Source of the DNA: Kitasatospora paranensis
Lineage (GTDB): Bacteria; Actinomycetota; Actinomycetes; Streptomycetales; Streptomycetaceae
Assembly: GCF_039544005.1 (NCBI RefSeq)
Contig: NZ_BAABKV010000001.1
Location: forward strand, 7,750,001 to 7,814,000
Direction: 5' to 3'
DNA length: 64,000 nt
Part shown: one piece after another, positions 25,708-34,846 of the stretch
How the letters are laid out: each line of letters begins with the position of its first letter
How positions within the stretch are numbered: position 1 is the stretch's first letter
Translations under genes and position numbers: made by a program
The notes under the pieces: generated by a model
What the model was told of the DNA's origin: nothing
Seen by the model: the letters and a program-made list of their open reading frames with translations, nothing else
The model's database searches: none

Positions 25708-27057
25708 TCACCCGGCGGCGGGCTCGGCCGGTGGCGGGGGCGGCGTCCAGGTGGTGATCCGCAGCGAGACCACGTAGGACACCACCACGGCGACGATGAC
25801 CAGCGGCATCACGGTGAGCCCGTCCGAGCCGAGCAGCAGGGTGGCCAGCAGGACCGCGGTCATCGGCAGCTTGAGCATCGCCACGGCCATGGCCCCGATG
25901 CCCATCGCGAACCCCGCGGTGATGTTCAGCCCGGGCAGGTGCGAGAGCGCCAGTCCGCCGGCGGCCCCCACGAACATGGACGGGAAGATCGGGCCGCCGC
26001 GGAACGCGCCCAGGGACAGGCAGTAGGCCGCCGACTTGCAGAGCACCAGCATCACCAGCGCGCCGGCCGAGTAGGTGGCGCTGTCGGACAGCAGGGGACC
26101 GAGCGCGTCCTGGCCCGAGTAGAGGATGCCGGACGCGGGCTTCCCGGTGGCCTCGGCATAGCCGAGCGCGACCGCGCCGACGGCTGCGCCGACCAGCACG
26201 GTGACCGGAATCCGCCGCCGGTCCGCGTGCACCTGGAGCCGCAGCGCGAGCCGCCGGATCCCTTCGCCGACGACGGCGGCCGCCAGTCCCACCACGATCG
26301 CCCACCCGAACTCGGCGATGTCCGGCCGCGGGGCGTGCGGCACCTGGTGCAGCGCCAGCGAGTACGTGCCGAGACCCGTCCACGAGCCCAGGCCGGTGAA
26401 GATGAGCGACCCGACACCGGCTGCGAGCAGGCCCGGCACCAGGACGATGCCGAGCATCGGGCCGCTCAGGCCCGACGCCTCCATGAGGAGGAACGCACCC
26501 AGCAGCGGCGAGCCCAGCAGCTCGCTGATCGCGGCGAAGCTCCCCGCCGCCCCGATCACCGAGACCACGGTCGGCGGAGGGTTGCGCCGCACCAGCCGGA
26601 CGGCGGCCACCGCCAGCCCGCCGCCGAGGGCGATCAGCGGTGCCTCCGGTCCGAGCACGGCGCCGAGGCCGAGCGTGGCGAGCGCCGCGAGGGCGATACC
26701 GGGAATCGCCGCCACCGACGGCGCGCCCGAGGTATTGAGCCCCTCGGCCGGCTTGTGGCCGCCGCCCCCGGGCAGGTAGCGGACGGTCGCGCCGACCAGC
26801 AGGCCGGCCACCGTGAGCAGCGGCACGGCCCACCAGTCGGGCGTGCCGTGGAACCCCAGCGAGCGCGGCAGGTCCGTCCAGGTCAGCGACTGGAGCTCGG
26901 AGACGAGCGCCAGGAAGCCGAACGCCGCGGCCGAGATCGGCACGCCGATGACGGCGGTGATCACCAGGACCACGACGTAGCCGCGGCTGCGCACGATGGC
27001 GAACGGGTTCGGCGGCGCCGCGGTGGGCTCTCCGACCGGCTTGGCCGGCATGTGCAT
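25708..27057 (-). CDS. ClC-type chloride channel/transporter, about 449 aa
   Basis: A polytopic protein with ten or more hydrophobic helices. ClC selectivity-filter motifs are visible: GPEAPLIALGGG (GKxGPxxH-like region with GxEGP replaced by GPEAP) and GGPIFPSMFVGAAGG (GxFxP-type). The IPVTVLVGAAVGAVALGY and PMTAVLLATLLLG segments also fit the fold. It should move chloride across the membrane, either as a channel or as a proton antiporter. Two nearby ATGs are possible, 27057 and 27051. The second has the better spacing to GAGGAG. DUF2252 lies upstream on the same strand. Confidence 0.85.
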   Translation of the reverse strand: MHMPAKPVGEPTAAPPNPFAIVRSRGYVVVLVITAVIGVPISAAAFGFLALVSELQSLTWTDLPRSLGFHGTPDWWAVPLLTVAGLLVGATVRYLPGGGGHKPAEGLNTSGAPSVAAIPGIALAALATLGLGAVLGPEAPLIALGGGLAVAAVRLVRRNPPPTVVSVIGAAGSFAAISELLGSPLLGAFLLMEASGLSGPMLGIVLVPGLLAAGVGSLIFTGLGSWTGLGTYSLALHQVPHAPRPDIAEFGWAIVVGLAAAVVGEGIRRLALRLQVHADRRRIPVTVLVGAAVGAVALGYAEATGKPASGILYSGQDALGPLLSDSATYSAGALVMLVLCKSAAYCLSLGAFRGGPIFPSMFVGAAGGLALSHLPGLNITAGFAMGIGAMAVAMLKLPMTAVLLATLLLGSDGLTVMPLVIVAVVVSYVVSLRITTWTPPPPPAEPAAG

Positions 27058-27131
27058 CGTCTCCTCGGCCGTCGGGACTCTCGGCACCGCTCCGCCCCGG
27101 GCCGGGCCCGGGGGCACCACCTGGCAGCCGG

Positions 27132-28562
27132 TCAGCCGGCGGGGACGTCCTCCGCGGGCAGTTGCCCGGTACGCACCGCCTCCACGAGCGCCCGGTGGTC
27201 GCGCTCGTTCTGGTCGGCGTACGCCTCGGCGAAGTCGACGAGCGCGCGGTCGAACGCGTCGCCGCCGCCCAGGTAGGCGGCGATGGCGATCCGGTCGCCG
27301 GACCGTGCGTGGGCGCGGGCCAGGGTGACCCCGCACAGTTCGCCGAACGCCCGCATGCCGGTGGGCACCATCAGCTCCGGCGTCACGATGCCCTTCCAGT
27401 CGCGCAGTTGGCGGATGTAGAAGTCGCGGCGCTTGCCGTCGATGCCGTCCACCCGCTCCCAGCCCAGGAAGATGTCGCTGGCGGCCTGCATCAGCCGCTG
27501 GCCGGAGACCACCCGCTCGCCCTGGTTGCGGTACCGGCTCGCCCCGACGTGGGCCGCCAGAACGGAGGCGCCGGCCTCCTTGGCCTGGAGGAACAGCGGG
27601 TCCTGCCCGTCCCGGCCGAGCAGCAGGAAGATCCAGCAGCGGGTGCCGACGCTGCCCACGCCGACCACCTTGCGGGCGACGTCCGCCAGTCGGAAGTCCT
27701 CCAGCAAGTGGCGCCGGTCCGAGGCCAGCGTGCGGCCGTAGCGTTCGATCAGGCCGCGGAACACCTCCTCCAGGGCGGTGCGCTCCACGTCCGGGAGCAG
27801 GTCCGCGATGGGGACGAGCAGCGGGGCGTCCGGCGCGATCCGTACCTCGCCGTCGACCACCTCGGAGAGCTTCTCGAAGACCTGCAGGCTGTCCTTGGTG
27901 CGGGCCTTGGCCATCGCGCGGTCGAGGTTCTTCTGGGCGCGCTTGTGCAGGTGCTCGGTGGCCAGCTCCCGGAGGCGGTCCTCGTCCATCCGCGCGTACC
28001 AGACGTCCAGGTTGCGCATCCCCGCGAAGCGGATCATCGCCTCGCGGTACGAACGCACCGTCGCCTGGACGATGCCGGCGCGCTCCTTGTCGTCGTAGTC
28101 GTTGGCGCGCCCCGCGATGACCAGGCTGGCGGCCAGCCGCTTGACGTCCCACTCCCAGGGCCCGGGCAGTGTCTCGTCGAAGTCGTTGATGTCGAAGAGC
28201 AGTTGGCGCTCCGGCGAGGCCAGCAGCCGGAAGTTCAGCATGTGGGCGTCGCCGCAGAGCTGTGCCTTGATCCCCGAATCCGGCGAGCCGGCCAGGTCGG
28301 ACGCCATGATGGCGGCGGCTCCCCGGTAGAACCGGAACGGCGACTCGGTCATCCGGCCGTAGCGGATCGGCACCAGCTCGGGCACGCGGGTCGCCGACTG
28401 GGCCTCCAGGATGGCCAGCGGGTCCGGACGGCGCTTCGGCGGCACGAACTCCGCGTGGGCGGACCGGGGCGAGCGGCGCCGGGCCTCTTTGCCGCGGGCC
28501 GTCCGCTCCTCGGGCGTGGCGTGCGACACCGAGCGCATCGCCGTGGTCGAGTCCTGGGGCAT
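27132..28562 (-). CDS. DUF2252 family protein, 476 aa
   Basis: Matches the DUF2252 family: FRFYRGAAAIMASDL, LCGDAHMLNFRLLASPERQLLFDINDFDETLPGPWEWDVKRLAASL (kinase-like catalytic and DxD segments), VGVGSVGTRCWIFLLLG and QGERVVSGQRLMQAASDIFLGW. The family is related to aminoglycoside phosphotransferase-type kinases, but its substrate is not known. The AAGGAGGG ribosome binding site, about 7 nt before the ATG at 28562, decides the start. The ClC gene follows 74 bp downstream, and the two may be co-transcribed. Confidence 0.88.
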   Translation of the reverse strand: MPQDSTTAMRSVSHATPEERTARGKEARRRSPRSAHAEFVPPKRRPDPLAILEAQSATRVPELVPIRYGRMTESPFRFYRGAAAIMASDLAGSPDSGIKAQLCGDAHMLNFRLLASPERQLLFDINDFDETLPGPWEWDVKRLAASLVIAGRANDYDDKERAGIVQATVRSYREAMIRFAGMRNLDVWYARMDEDRLRELATEHLHKRAQKNLDRAMAKARTKDSLQVFEKLSEVVDGEVRIAPDAPLLVPIADLLPDVERTALEEVFRGLIERYGRTLASDRRHLLEDFRLADVARKVVGVGSVGTRCWIFLLLGRDGQDPLFLQAKEAGASVLAAHVGASRYRNQGERVVSGQRLMQAASDIFLGWERVDGIDGKRRDFYIRQLRDWKGIVTPELMVPTGMRAFGELCGVTLARAHARSGDRIAIAAYLGGGDAFDRALVDFAEAYADQNERDHRALVEAVRTGQLPAEDVPAG

Positions 28563-28877
28563 CGGAGGCCCTCCTTGCCTGGCCGTGCGGCCGTCGAGGC
28601 GCCCGGGGTCACCGTGCGGTGGCGTGAGCGGGCGGACGCGGTCGCCGGACGGGTGCGCGCCCATCTCAGATCATCGCGGGCACGGCGGGTTCCGGCCTGT
28701 TGTGACCCGCGTGTCGGGTGCGGCGCCCGCCGTGGTGCGGCCCGCGGGCGGCGGCCGCACCACCCGTACGCGCATCCCCGGTGGTGGGGCGTCACCGGTG
28801 CGTTTCTCCTGGGAGGGACGACCGGCCCGGCCGTCCCAGGGCGGCCGGGCCGGAAGGACCGAAGCTGGGAGTGCACC
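28563..28877. other. Divergent promoter interval
   Basis: About 315 bp between the divergent DUF2252 and membrane-protein genes. It is GC-rich with several short inverted repeats (for example around 28812-28835). No coding frame or clear promoter box was recognised. Confidence 0.5.
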
Positions 28878-30497
28878 ATGCCGCCGAGCGAGTCAGACCC
28901 CGAGTCCGGCACGCCTGCCGAGGGCGGGCCCGAACACGTGCGGCCGCCCGAAGAGGGCGAGCCCACGGTGGCCGGACATCCGGTTCCGCCGAACCGGCCG
29001 ACCCAGCCGAGCCCGACCCCGCCGAGCCCGACCCCGCCGAGCCCGACCCCGCCGAGCCCGACCCCGCCGACCCCGACACCGGTGACCCCGGCCGTCCCGC
29101 CCGCAGCGGCCGCGCCGACCCCGCCGCCACCGGGGCGGCCGGCAGCGTCCGAGGCCCCGACGACCGCCGGGCGCAGCGAGGTCGACATGCTGCATGCCCG
29201 GATCGCGGCGCTGGAAGCGGCCGCCCCGCCACCGCGGAAGGAGCACCACCGGCTGCGGACCTCCGGCTCGGTGGTGCTGATCGTCATCGCGTCGCTGCTC
29301 TCCATGCTCGCCGTGATCGCGGTCTGGACGAGTGACATCGTCGGCAACACCGACCGCTACGTCAGCACCATGGCACCGCTGGCCACCCAGCCCGACGTCC
29401 AGGACGCCGTCACCAACCGGGTCACCCAGGTGGTGCTGGACCAGATCGACGTGAAGGCACTGGTCCAGCAGCTGTCGGACGCCGCGGCCCAGCAGGGCGT
29501 GCCGCCGAACGCCGCCAAGCTGATCGGCGGGTTGACCGGCCCGATCACCAGCGGGCTCACCGACCTCGTCCACTCGACCGTCCAGCGGGTGGTCACCAGC
29601 AGTCAGTTCGAGACGGTGTGGGTGGAGGCGAACCGCCTGATCCACACGTCACTGGACAAGGCGCTGACCGGCAAGGGCGGCGGCGCGGTGTCGCTGAACA
29701 ACAACCAGGTGTCGATCGACATCGCGCCGATCGTGGACCGGGTCAAGACCCAGCTGGTGGACGCCGGGCTCGGCGTGGCCGCGCGGATCCCGGAGGTGCA
29801 CACCAACTTCGTCGTGTTCGCCTCCAAGGACATCGGGAAGGTCAAGACCTACTTCCGGCTGCTGGAGGTGATGGGCGCCTGGCTGCCGATCATCACCGTG
29901 CTGATCGCCGCCGTCGGCGTCTTCCTCGCCGTGCACCGGCGCCGCGCGCTGATCGGCGCGGGCATCGGCATCGCCCTCGCGATGCTGCTGCTGGGCATCG
30001 TCCTCACCGTGTTCCGGGCGTTCTACCTGGACCACCTGCCGCCGGGTGCGAACCAGGCGGCGGCCGGGGCCGTGTACGACACCCTGATCCGCTTCATGCG
30101 GGCGAGCGTGCGCGCGATCTTCGCGGTGGCCGTGGTGACAGCCCTCGGGGCCTTCCTGATCGGCCCGTCGAGATTCGCCGTCGCCGTCCGCACGGCCTGC
30201 CGCCGGGTGATCGCGGCCATCCGCGACTCGCTGTTCTCGCTGGGGATGAAGCTGGGGCCGGTCGGCCCGTTCGTGCACCGCTTCAAGCGGTGGATCGGTA
30301 TCGCGATCCTCGTGGTCGCGGCGCTGGTCCTGGCCTTCTGGAGCTACCCGACCTCGGCCGTGGTGGTGTGGATCACCGTGATCGTGGCGGTGGCCTTCGC
30401 CATCCGGGAGTTCCTCGACACGGGTGCGGACGGACCGGCCGCCGACCGGCCGGGTCGGCCGCCCGGATCCGGCGGCACCCCGGCGGCGACGGCCTGA
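28878..30497 (+). CDS. Integral membrane protein with Pro-rich cytoplasmic N-terminus, 539 aa
   Basis: Residues 1-115 are Pro/Glu/Thr-rich, including a tandem PSPTP repeat (about 43-64), then a short coiled-coil-like helix (VDMLHARIAALEAA). A membrane helix (SGSVVLIVIASLLSMLAVIAVWTS) leads to an extracytoplasmic domain of about 170 residues, with NTDRYVSTMAPLATQPDVQ conserved in actinobacterial relatives, then four more helices. No catalytic motif. Probably an envelope protein of unknown role. The hairpin at 30511-30540 ends the unit. Confidence 0.8.
   Translation: MPPSESDPESGTPAEGGPEHVRPPEEGEPTVAGHPVPPNRPTQPSPTPPSPTPPSPTPPSPTPPTPTPVTPAVPPAAAAPTPPPPGRPAASEAPTTAGRSEVDMLHARIAALEAAAPPPRKEHHRLRTSGSVVLIVIASLLSMLAVIAVWTSDIVGNTDRYVSTMAPLATQPDVQDAVTNRVTQVVLDQIDVKALVQQLSDAAAQQGVPPNAAKLIGGLTGPITSGLTDLVHSTVQRVVTSSQFETVWVEANRLIHTSLDKALTGKGGGAVSLNNNQVSIDIAPIVDRVKTQLVDAGLGVAARIPEVHTNFVVFASKDIGKVKTYFRLLEVMGAWLPIITVLIAAVGVFLAVHRRRALIGAGIGIALAMLLLGIVLTVFRAFYLDHLPPGANQAAAGAVYDTLIRFMRASVRAIFAVAVVTALGAFLIGPSRFAVAVRTACRRVIAAIRDSLFSLGMKLGPVGPFVHRFKRWIGIAILVVAALVLAFWSYPTSAVVVWITVIVAVAFAIREFLDTGADGPAADRPGRPPGSGGTPAATA
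29006..29065 (+). repeat. Four perfect copies of a 15-bp unit (GCCGAGCCCGACCCC)
   Basis: A head-to-tail array inside the preceding gene, followed by a diverged fifth copy to 29080. Each unit encodes five residues of the PSPTP linker. The array stays in frame, so copy-number change would alter linker length without breaking the protein. Confidence 0.85.
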
Positions 30498-31335
30498 CCG
30501 CCGCCCCGCTGACGGACCGCACCACGTGCGGCGGTCCGTCGGCGGGCCCGGCCGGTGAGGCCGGCCCGGTGGGCCGTGCGGCCGCAGAAGGCACCGCCGT
30601 AGCCGACGATGTCGACGCTGCCGCTGAGCGAACCGTCCGGACCCGCATCCACCTGCAGGCTGCCGGAGATGGGGGAGTACGGGCAGGCCGCCAGGCCGGA
30701 GCTGACGGTGTAGTGGTTGCCGAGGGTGGCGGCGATGCGTTCGTCCGGCCGCAGCGTCACCCGTGCGCCGACGACCTCGACGTAGCCCAGGTCGAGGTCC
30801 GCGGCATTGGCGCCCGGGTTGCAGCCGGAGTTGCTGCCGAACCAGATCGCGCCGGGCTGCGGATCGGCGGCGGGCATGCCGGAGATCAGGCACACGTCGA
30901 GCGGGTTGACGCCGATGGTGGTGCCGATCCGGCTGATGGTCGCGACGATCCGCACCGTCCCGGTACGCCGGAAGGACTGCCCGCCGGCGGTTCCGCTGAT
31001 CGCGACGTCGTACGTGCCGCGACGGGCGGCTCGGAGCCGGCCGTGTCCGAGCCGCCCGTCGCGGCCGCGTCGGCGGTGTCGTCGTCGGCAGGGGTCCCGG
31101 TGTCCTCGGGGCTCGCGTCCCCGGTGGTGTCGGGGGAGGGCGGCGCGGTCGGGGAGGGCGGGTCCGTCGGCGTCGGGGCGGGGGAGTCGGACGGCCCGGT
31201 GGGGGAGTCCGACGGGGACGCGGACACGGCGGCCGCCGCCGTCCCGTCCGGTGGCGGCGTGCTGCCGCAGCCGCTCGCGGCCACGGACACCAGGACCGCC
31301 GCCGCCCACACCGGATGAGTTCTTCGCCCTGCCAT
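30344..31335 (-). CDS. Secreted lipoprotein of unknown function, frame break and uncertain C-terminus
   Basis: Starts MAGRRTHPVWAAAVLVSVAASGC with a lipobox (ASGC, Cys about residue 23). A 75-residue Ser/Thr/Pro/Asp linker follows. After a frame switch near 31016-31030 comes a compact domain (GTYDVAISGTAGGQ, VDVCL-type Cys, GCNPGANAADLDLGYVEVVGARVTL, HYTVSSGLAACPYSPISGSL). Adding one base restores the frame. Convincing protein sequence stops near 30570 (GYGGAFCG). Beyond it the frame runs antisense into the neighbouring gene, so the true stop has probably been lost by another base error before the shared terminator. No family recognised. Confidence 0.55.
30511..30540. terminator. Bidirectional hairpin terminator
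   Basis: Arms GACGGACCGC (30511-30520) and GCGGTCCGTC (30531-30540) form a 10-bp stem with a 10-nt loop, 14 bp after the stop of the membrane protein gene. It serves the converging lipoprotein gene on the other strand. Confidence 0.7.
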
Positions 31336-31476
31336 GATCCTCCAGCCGGCCAGGGACCCTCGGCGTCCGTGCTTGCGCGTCGCAGCCGAGCGTGGCGGGC
31401 CCGCGGCCGGCTGCCGGACGAAGTGGCCGAACCGTTTCGGCAGGGCCGGACGGTGAGCTCCCGGCGGCCCGGCCGG

Positions 31477-32031
31477 TCAGCCGATCCGGCCGGAGCCGCC
31501 GCTGCCGGGGACGGCCGGTGCCCAGGTCGGCGCGGCGGCGGCCCGGCCGGGATCGGGCTCGCGCATGGCCAGCCGCATGCCGTCCTCCCCGGCCGTCCCG
31601 TCCAGGCGCATGGTGATGTCCTTGACCTGGCCGGTGGCGTGGAAGTACAGCACGACCGTCTGGCGGTCCTCGCCCGCGTCGTAGAAGTCCGCGGTGACCT
31701 CGCCGCGGGCGCCCAGGCCGAAGGCGTTCACCCAGTTGGCTGCGGTCGCCCGGTGCTCGTCGGCGGTGCCGTCGGAGGTCGCCATCGACGCCAGCCGTCC
31801 GGCCTCGCCGTCGCCCAGCCGCCAGACCACCTGCTGGGCGACGGCGAGGGTGTCGGCGGCCGGGTAGCCGACCACCTTCAGGTGCGGGTGGCCCGCGTAG
31901 TCGGCGGCGTACTCGAGCTCCCGGTCCGAGGGCCCCGAGCAGCCGGCGAGTCCGGCCCCGCTCGCGGCTCCGAGGACGGCGACGACCCCGAGGGCTGTCC
32001 GGCGCCGGGCGGGTATGGCGTGCGTGCGCAC
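31477..32031 (-). CDS. Hypothetical lipoprotein, 184 aa
   Basis: The GTG start at 32031 is preceded by CAGGAGAG. The signal sequence (TALGVVAVLGAASGAGLAGC) ends in an LAGC lipobox. The mature part (YAGHPHLKVVGYPAADTLAVAQQVVWRLGDGEAGRL...WVNAFGLGARGEVTADFYDAGEDRQTVVLYFHATGQVKDITMRLD) is a small alpha/beta domain of the kind seen in NTF2-like secreted proteins. No catalytic residues recognised. It is expected to sit on the outer face of the membrane. Confidence 0.75.
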   Translation of the reverse strand: MRTHAIPARRRTALGVVAVLGAASGAGLAGCSGPSDRELEYAADYAGHPHLKVVGYPAADTLAVAQQVVWRLGDGEAGRLASMATSDGTADEHRATAANWVNAFGLGARGEVTADFYDAGEDRQTVVLYFHATGQVKDITMRLDGTAGEDGMRLAMREPDPGRAAAAPTWAPAVPGSGGSGRIG

Positions 32032-32105
32032 CGTGCTCTCTCCTGCGGGACTCGTGCGGACTGGTGCGGGATGTCCGGCGGGGCGGGCCCCGGCGTCGGG
32101 GCACC

Positions 32106-32474
32106 CTACCCCGCCCACCCGGGCGAACGCGCCTGCAGCGCGGTGGGTGTGACGGCGCCCCAGGCCGCGCGCACCGGGGCCGGGACCGCCGCGGGGCCGG
32201 CGGCACCGCACATCGGTACGGCCGGGGCGGCCGTGACAAGGGCGGCGAGCAGCGCGCGCTGCGGACGGATCGACCGCGGCGCGGGACGAGCGGTGGAAAG
32301 GGCGGTGGAAAGGGCGGTGGAAAGGGCGGTGGAACGCGGGGTCGAACGTGGCGGCGACGCCACGGCGGTGGTCCTTCCGGGCCGGAGTTCTGAACTGATT
32401 CCGGCACCGAAGGCAGGGAGCACAACGGGTGGTCGGCGTCCCGCACGGGAGTGCACCCTGCGGGTCCCCCGCAC
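32106..32474 (-). CDS. Possible small secreted repeat protein, doubtful
   Basis: An open frame containing a STAL repeat (encoded by a 12-bp tandem array) followed by a signal-peptide-like stretch (ALLAALVTAAPAVPMCGAAG) and a short tail ending SPGWAG. GC-rich third positions support coding in its last two thirds. The 5' end is unclear and no ribosome binding site decides a start. It could be a short exported protein starting inside the frame, or non-coding. Confidence 0.3.
   Translation of the reverse strand: MRGTRRVHSRAGRRPPVVLPAFGAGISSELRPGRTTAVASPPRSTPRSTALSTALSTALSTARPAPRSIRPQRALLAALVTAAPAVPMCGAAGPAAVPAPVRAAWGAVTPTALQARSPGWAG
32291..32334. repeat. 12-bp tandem repeat (CGGTGGAAAGGG), three copies plus a partial
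   Basis: Three perfect units at 32291-32326 with a partial fourth. It lies in the doubtful small gene, or in the upstream region of the lipoprotein gene if that gene is not real. Confidence 0.8.
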
Positions 32475-32526
32475 GCACTACGCGTAGCGGTCGGGGCCCG
32501 GACCCGTCACCCCGCGGCGGCCCGGA

Positions 32527-33147
32527 TCAGCCCTCGACGGCCATCCGGGCGCCCAGGAGCAGCAGCACCCCGCCGGAGACCTGTTCGAGCCGCTTGCGCA
32601 CGCCGGCCCGGGAGATGATCCTCGTCATCCTGCCGACGAACCACACGTACAGCGCGTAGTAGCCCACCTCGAACACGGCCCAGACGGCGGCCAGCGCGAC
32701 CATGGTCGGCAGGTGCGGCGACCCGGCCGGGACGAACTGCGGGAGGAAGGACATCGCGAAGACCGCGGCCTTCGGGTTGGCCAGGTTCAGCAGCAGTCCG
32801 GCCCGGTAGGACGCCCAGCCGGAGCGGGCCTGCACCTGCTCCGCCTGCTCCTCGCCCGCCCCGCCGCGCCGGGCCGCCAGCAGTGTCCGGACCCCGAAGA
32901 CGATCAGGGTGACGGCGCCGACGATCCGCAGCCCGTCGTAGGCGAGCTGCGAGGCGGCCAGCAGGGCGGTCAGCCCCAGTGCGGCGACGACGCCCCAGAC
33001 GAACACGCCGCTCTCGTTGCCGAGGACGGTCAGGAAACCCGCCCGCCTGCTGTGCAGGGACTGCCGGATGATGAGCATCGTGCTGGGGCCGGGCGACGCC
33101 GCGATCAGTGTGCAGGCGCCGAGGAAGGGGAGCAGGGTGCTGAGCAT
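32527..33147 (-). CDS. LysE/RhtB family exporter, 206 aa
   Basis: Six hydrophobic helices and the family blocks LIAASPGPSTMLIIRQSL (with the conserved P-G-P), GNESGVFVWGVVAALGL, LIVFGVRTLLAARR and GLLLNLANPKAAVFAMSFLPQFV (N-P-K). Members export amino acids or homoserine derivatives by proton exchange. The length is typical. No strong ribosome binding site is seen. The start is taken at the ATG giving MLSTLLPFLG. Confidence 0.9.
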   Translation of the reverse strand: MLSTLLPFLGACTLIAASPGPSTMLIIRQSLHSRRAGFLTVLGNESGVFVWGVVAALGLTALLAASQLAYDGLRIVGAVTLIVFGVRTLLAARRGGAGEEQAEQVQARSGWASYRAGLLLNLANPKAAVFAMSFLPQFVPAGSPHLPTMVALAAVWAVFEVGYYALYVWFVGRMTRIISRAGVRKRLEQVSGGVLLLLGARMAVEG

Positions 33148-33260
33148 GCGCCCATGGTGAGGGCGGCCGCCGAAGGTGTCCAGCGGCTTTTCCGGCGCAC
33201 GGCCCGCCGCCCGCCGCCGCCTCCCCGCCCGTACTCCGTCCACGCTCCGCCCGCTCGCCG

Positions 33261-34543
33261 TCAGCCCGCCGCCTCCCCGCCGTCCGCCGTCCCGGCCAGG
33301 CGGCGGGCCAGGAACCGCCGTTCGGCGTCCGTGCCCGCCAGGGCCAGGGCCTCGCGGTAGGCGGCCGCCGCCTCCCCGCGCCGGCCGAGGCGCCCCAGCA
33401 GGTCGGCCCGGGCGGCGGGCAGCAGATGGTGGCCGGCGAGGGAGCCGGTGGCCGCGAGTGCGTCGAGCAGCCGCAGCCCCGCCGCCGGGCCGTCGACCAT
33501 CGCCACCGCGACGGCCCGGTTCAGCTCCACCGCCGGGCCGCCCGCCACCCGCGCCAACTCGCGGTACAGCAGGGCGATCTGCGCCCAGTCGGTGTCGGCC
33601 GCGATGCCGGCCTCGGCATGGCAGGCGGCGATGGCGGCCTGGATCTGGTACGGGCCGGGGCGCCGCAGCCGAAGCGTCCGGTCGAGCAGTGCCAGACCCT
33701 CGGCGATCCGGGCGCCGTCCCAGCGGGAGCGGTCCTGGTCGGCCAGCAGGACGGGGTCGCCCGCCGCGTCGGTGCGGGTGGCACGCCGGGCGTCGTGGAG
33801 CAGCATCAGGGCGAGCAGCCCCTGCGCCTCGGGGTCGTCCGGCCGGTGCACGGCGAGCTGCCTGGCCGTCCCCAGCGCCGCGTCCGTCAGGTCGGGGCGC
33901 AGCAGACCGGGGCCGGCGGTCGCCGCGTACCCCTCGGTGAACAGCAGGTGGAGTACGGCGAGGACGGCCGGGACGCGCTCGGGCGGCAGGTCGTCCGACG
34001 GCACCTCCAGCGGGATCGCCGCCCGGCGGAGGCCGCTCCGCGCCCGGAACAGGCGCTGGCCCATGGTGCGCTCCGACACGAGGAACACCCGGGCGATCTC
34101 CGCGGTGCCGAGACCGGTCAGGGCGCGCAGCGCCAGCGCCACCCGGGCGGGCATGGCGAGCGCCGGGTGGCAGCAGCCGAAGAGCAGCCGCAGCCGCTCG
34201 TCCGCCTCCCCGGACGGTCCGCAGGCGGCCTCCCCGGACGGTCCGCAGGCCTGCTCGGCGGGCGTGCTGCGGGCCAGCTCCCGCAGCTTGGCGGCCTCGG
34301 TCGTCCTGCGGCGCAGCACGTCGAGGGCGCGGTGCCGCGCCGTGGTGGTGACCCAGGCCGCGGGACGGCGCGGCACACCGTCCCGCGGCCAGTGCTCCAG
34401 GGCCCGGGCGAAGGCGTCCTGGACGCACTCCTCGGCCAGCTCCCGGCCGCCGGTGACCGGGAGCAGCGCGGCCACCATGTGGTCCCACTCCTGCCGGTAC
34501 ACGGTGGCGACCGCTGCCGTCACGGCGTCCAGAACGGCCACAC
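33261..34543 (-). CDS. ECF-like RNA polymerase sigma factor (ECF41/SigJ-like with C-terminal TPR domain), about 427 aa
   Basis: Sigma region 2 (VYRQEWDHMVAALLPVTGGRELAEECVQDAFARALEHWP..AAWVTTTARHRALDVLRRR) and region 4 (LALRALTGLGTAEIARVFLVSERTMGQRLFRARS) are followed by a long helical repeat domain ending AYREALALAGTDAERRFLARRLAG. This is the DUF6596-type sigma usually paired with YCII proteins. The start is a GTG at 34543 that overlaps the end of the YCII gene by 24 bp, showing translational coupling. An in-frame 24-bp tandem duplication (ACGPSGEA twice) lies in the linker. Confidence 0.88.
34204..34251 (-). repeat. 24-bp tandem duplication within the sigma factor gene
   Basis: Two adjacent 24-bp units differing at one base, encoding CGPSGEAA and CGPSGEAD in the linker between sigma regions 2 and 4. 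The duplication keeps the frame and looks recent. Confidence 0.8.
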
Positions 34544-34846
34544 CTCGACCACCCCGAACCGGGCCATCGGGTGCCCGGCGGCGACGCCGACGGCCTCGTC
34601 CAGGTCGGCGCACTCGATGATGTCGAATCCGCCCAGCTGCTCCCTCGCCTCCGCGAACGGTCCGTCGGTGACCAGCACGTCGCCGCCCCGGACCCGGACG
34701 GCGGTGGCGTCCGCGGCCGGGCGGAGCCGTTCGCCGAGCAGCCGGACCCCGCGGCTGTCGTTCTCCTCCACCCATGCGGTGGGGTCGAGTTCGGCCTCAT
34801 CGGCGTCGACGGGCCCGTCGGTGCAGATCAGCAGCAGGTACTTCAC
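34520..34846 (-). CDS. YCII family protein, 108 aa
   Basis: The YCII dimeric alpha/beta barrel family: VKYLLLICTDGPVDADEAE at the N-terminus, then DVLVTDGPFAEAREQLGGFDIIECADLDEAV and AGHPMARFGVVEVWPF. Such proteins are genetically tied to ECF41-type sigma factors, and a role in sensing or a small enzymatic step is proposed for the family. The GTG start follows AGGAG and overlaps the SRPBCC stop by 4 bp. The 3' end overlaps the sigma gene start, so all three are translationally coupled. Confidence 0.9.
   Translation of the reverse strand: MKYLLLICTDGPVDADEAELDPTAWVEENDSRGVRLLGERLRPAADATAVRVRGGDVLVTDGPFAEAREQLGGFDIIECADLDEAVGVAAGHPMARFGVVEVWPFWTP

Noticed and set aside
29006..29080. Short repeat array considered as CRISPR or regulatory
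   Set aside because: The units are contiguous, in frame, and encode a Pro/Ser/Thr linker. There are no spacers.
27162..30497. A very long open frame on the plus strand across the DUF2252 gene
   Set aside because: It runs antisense to a well-supported minus-strand gene and has Arg/Gly/Val-rich shadow composition. Only the part from 28878, with its own start, is real.
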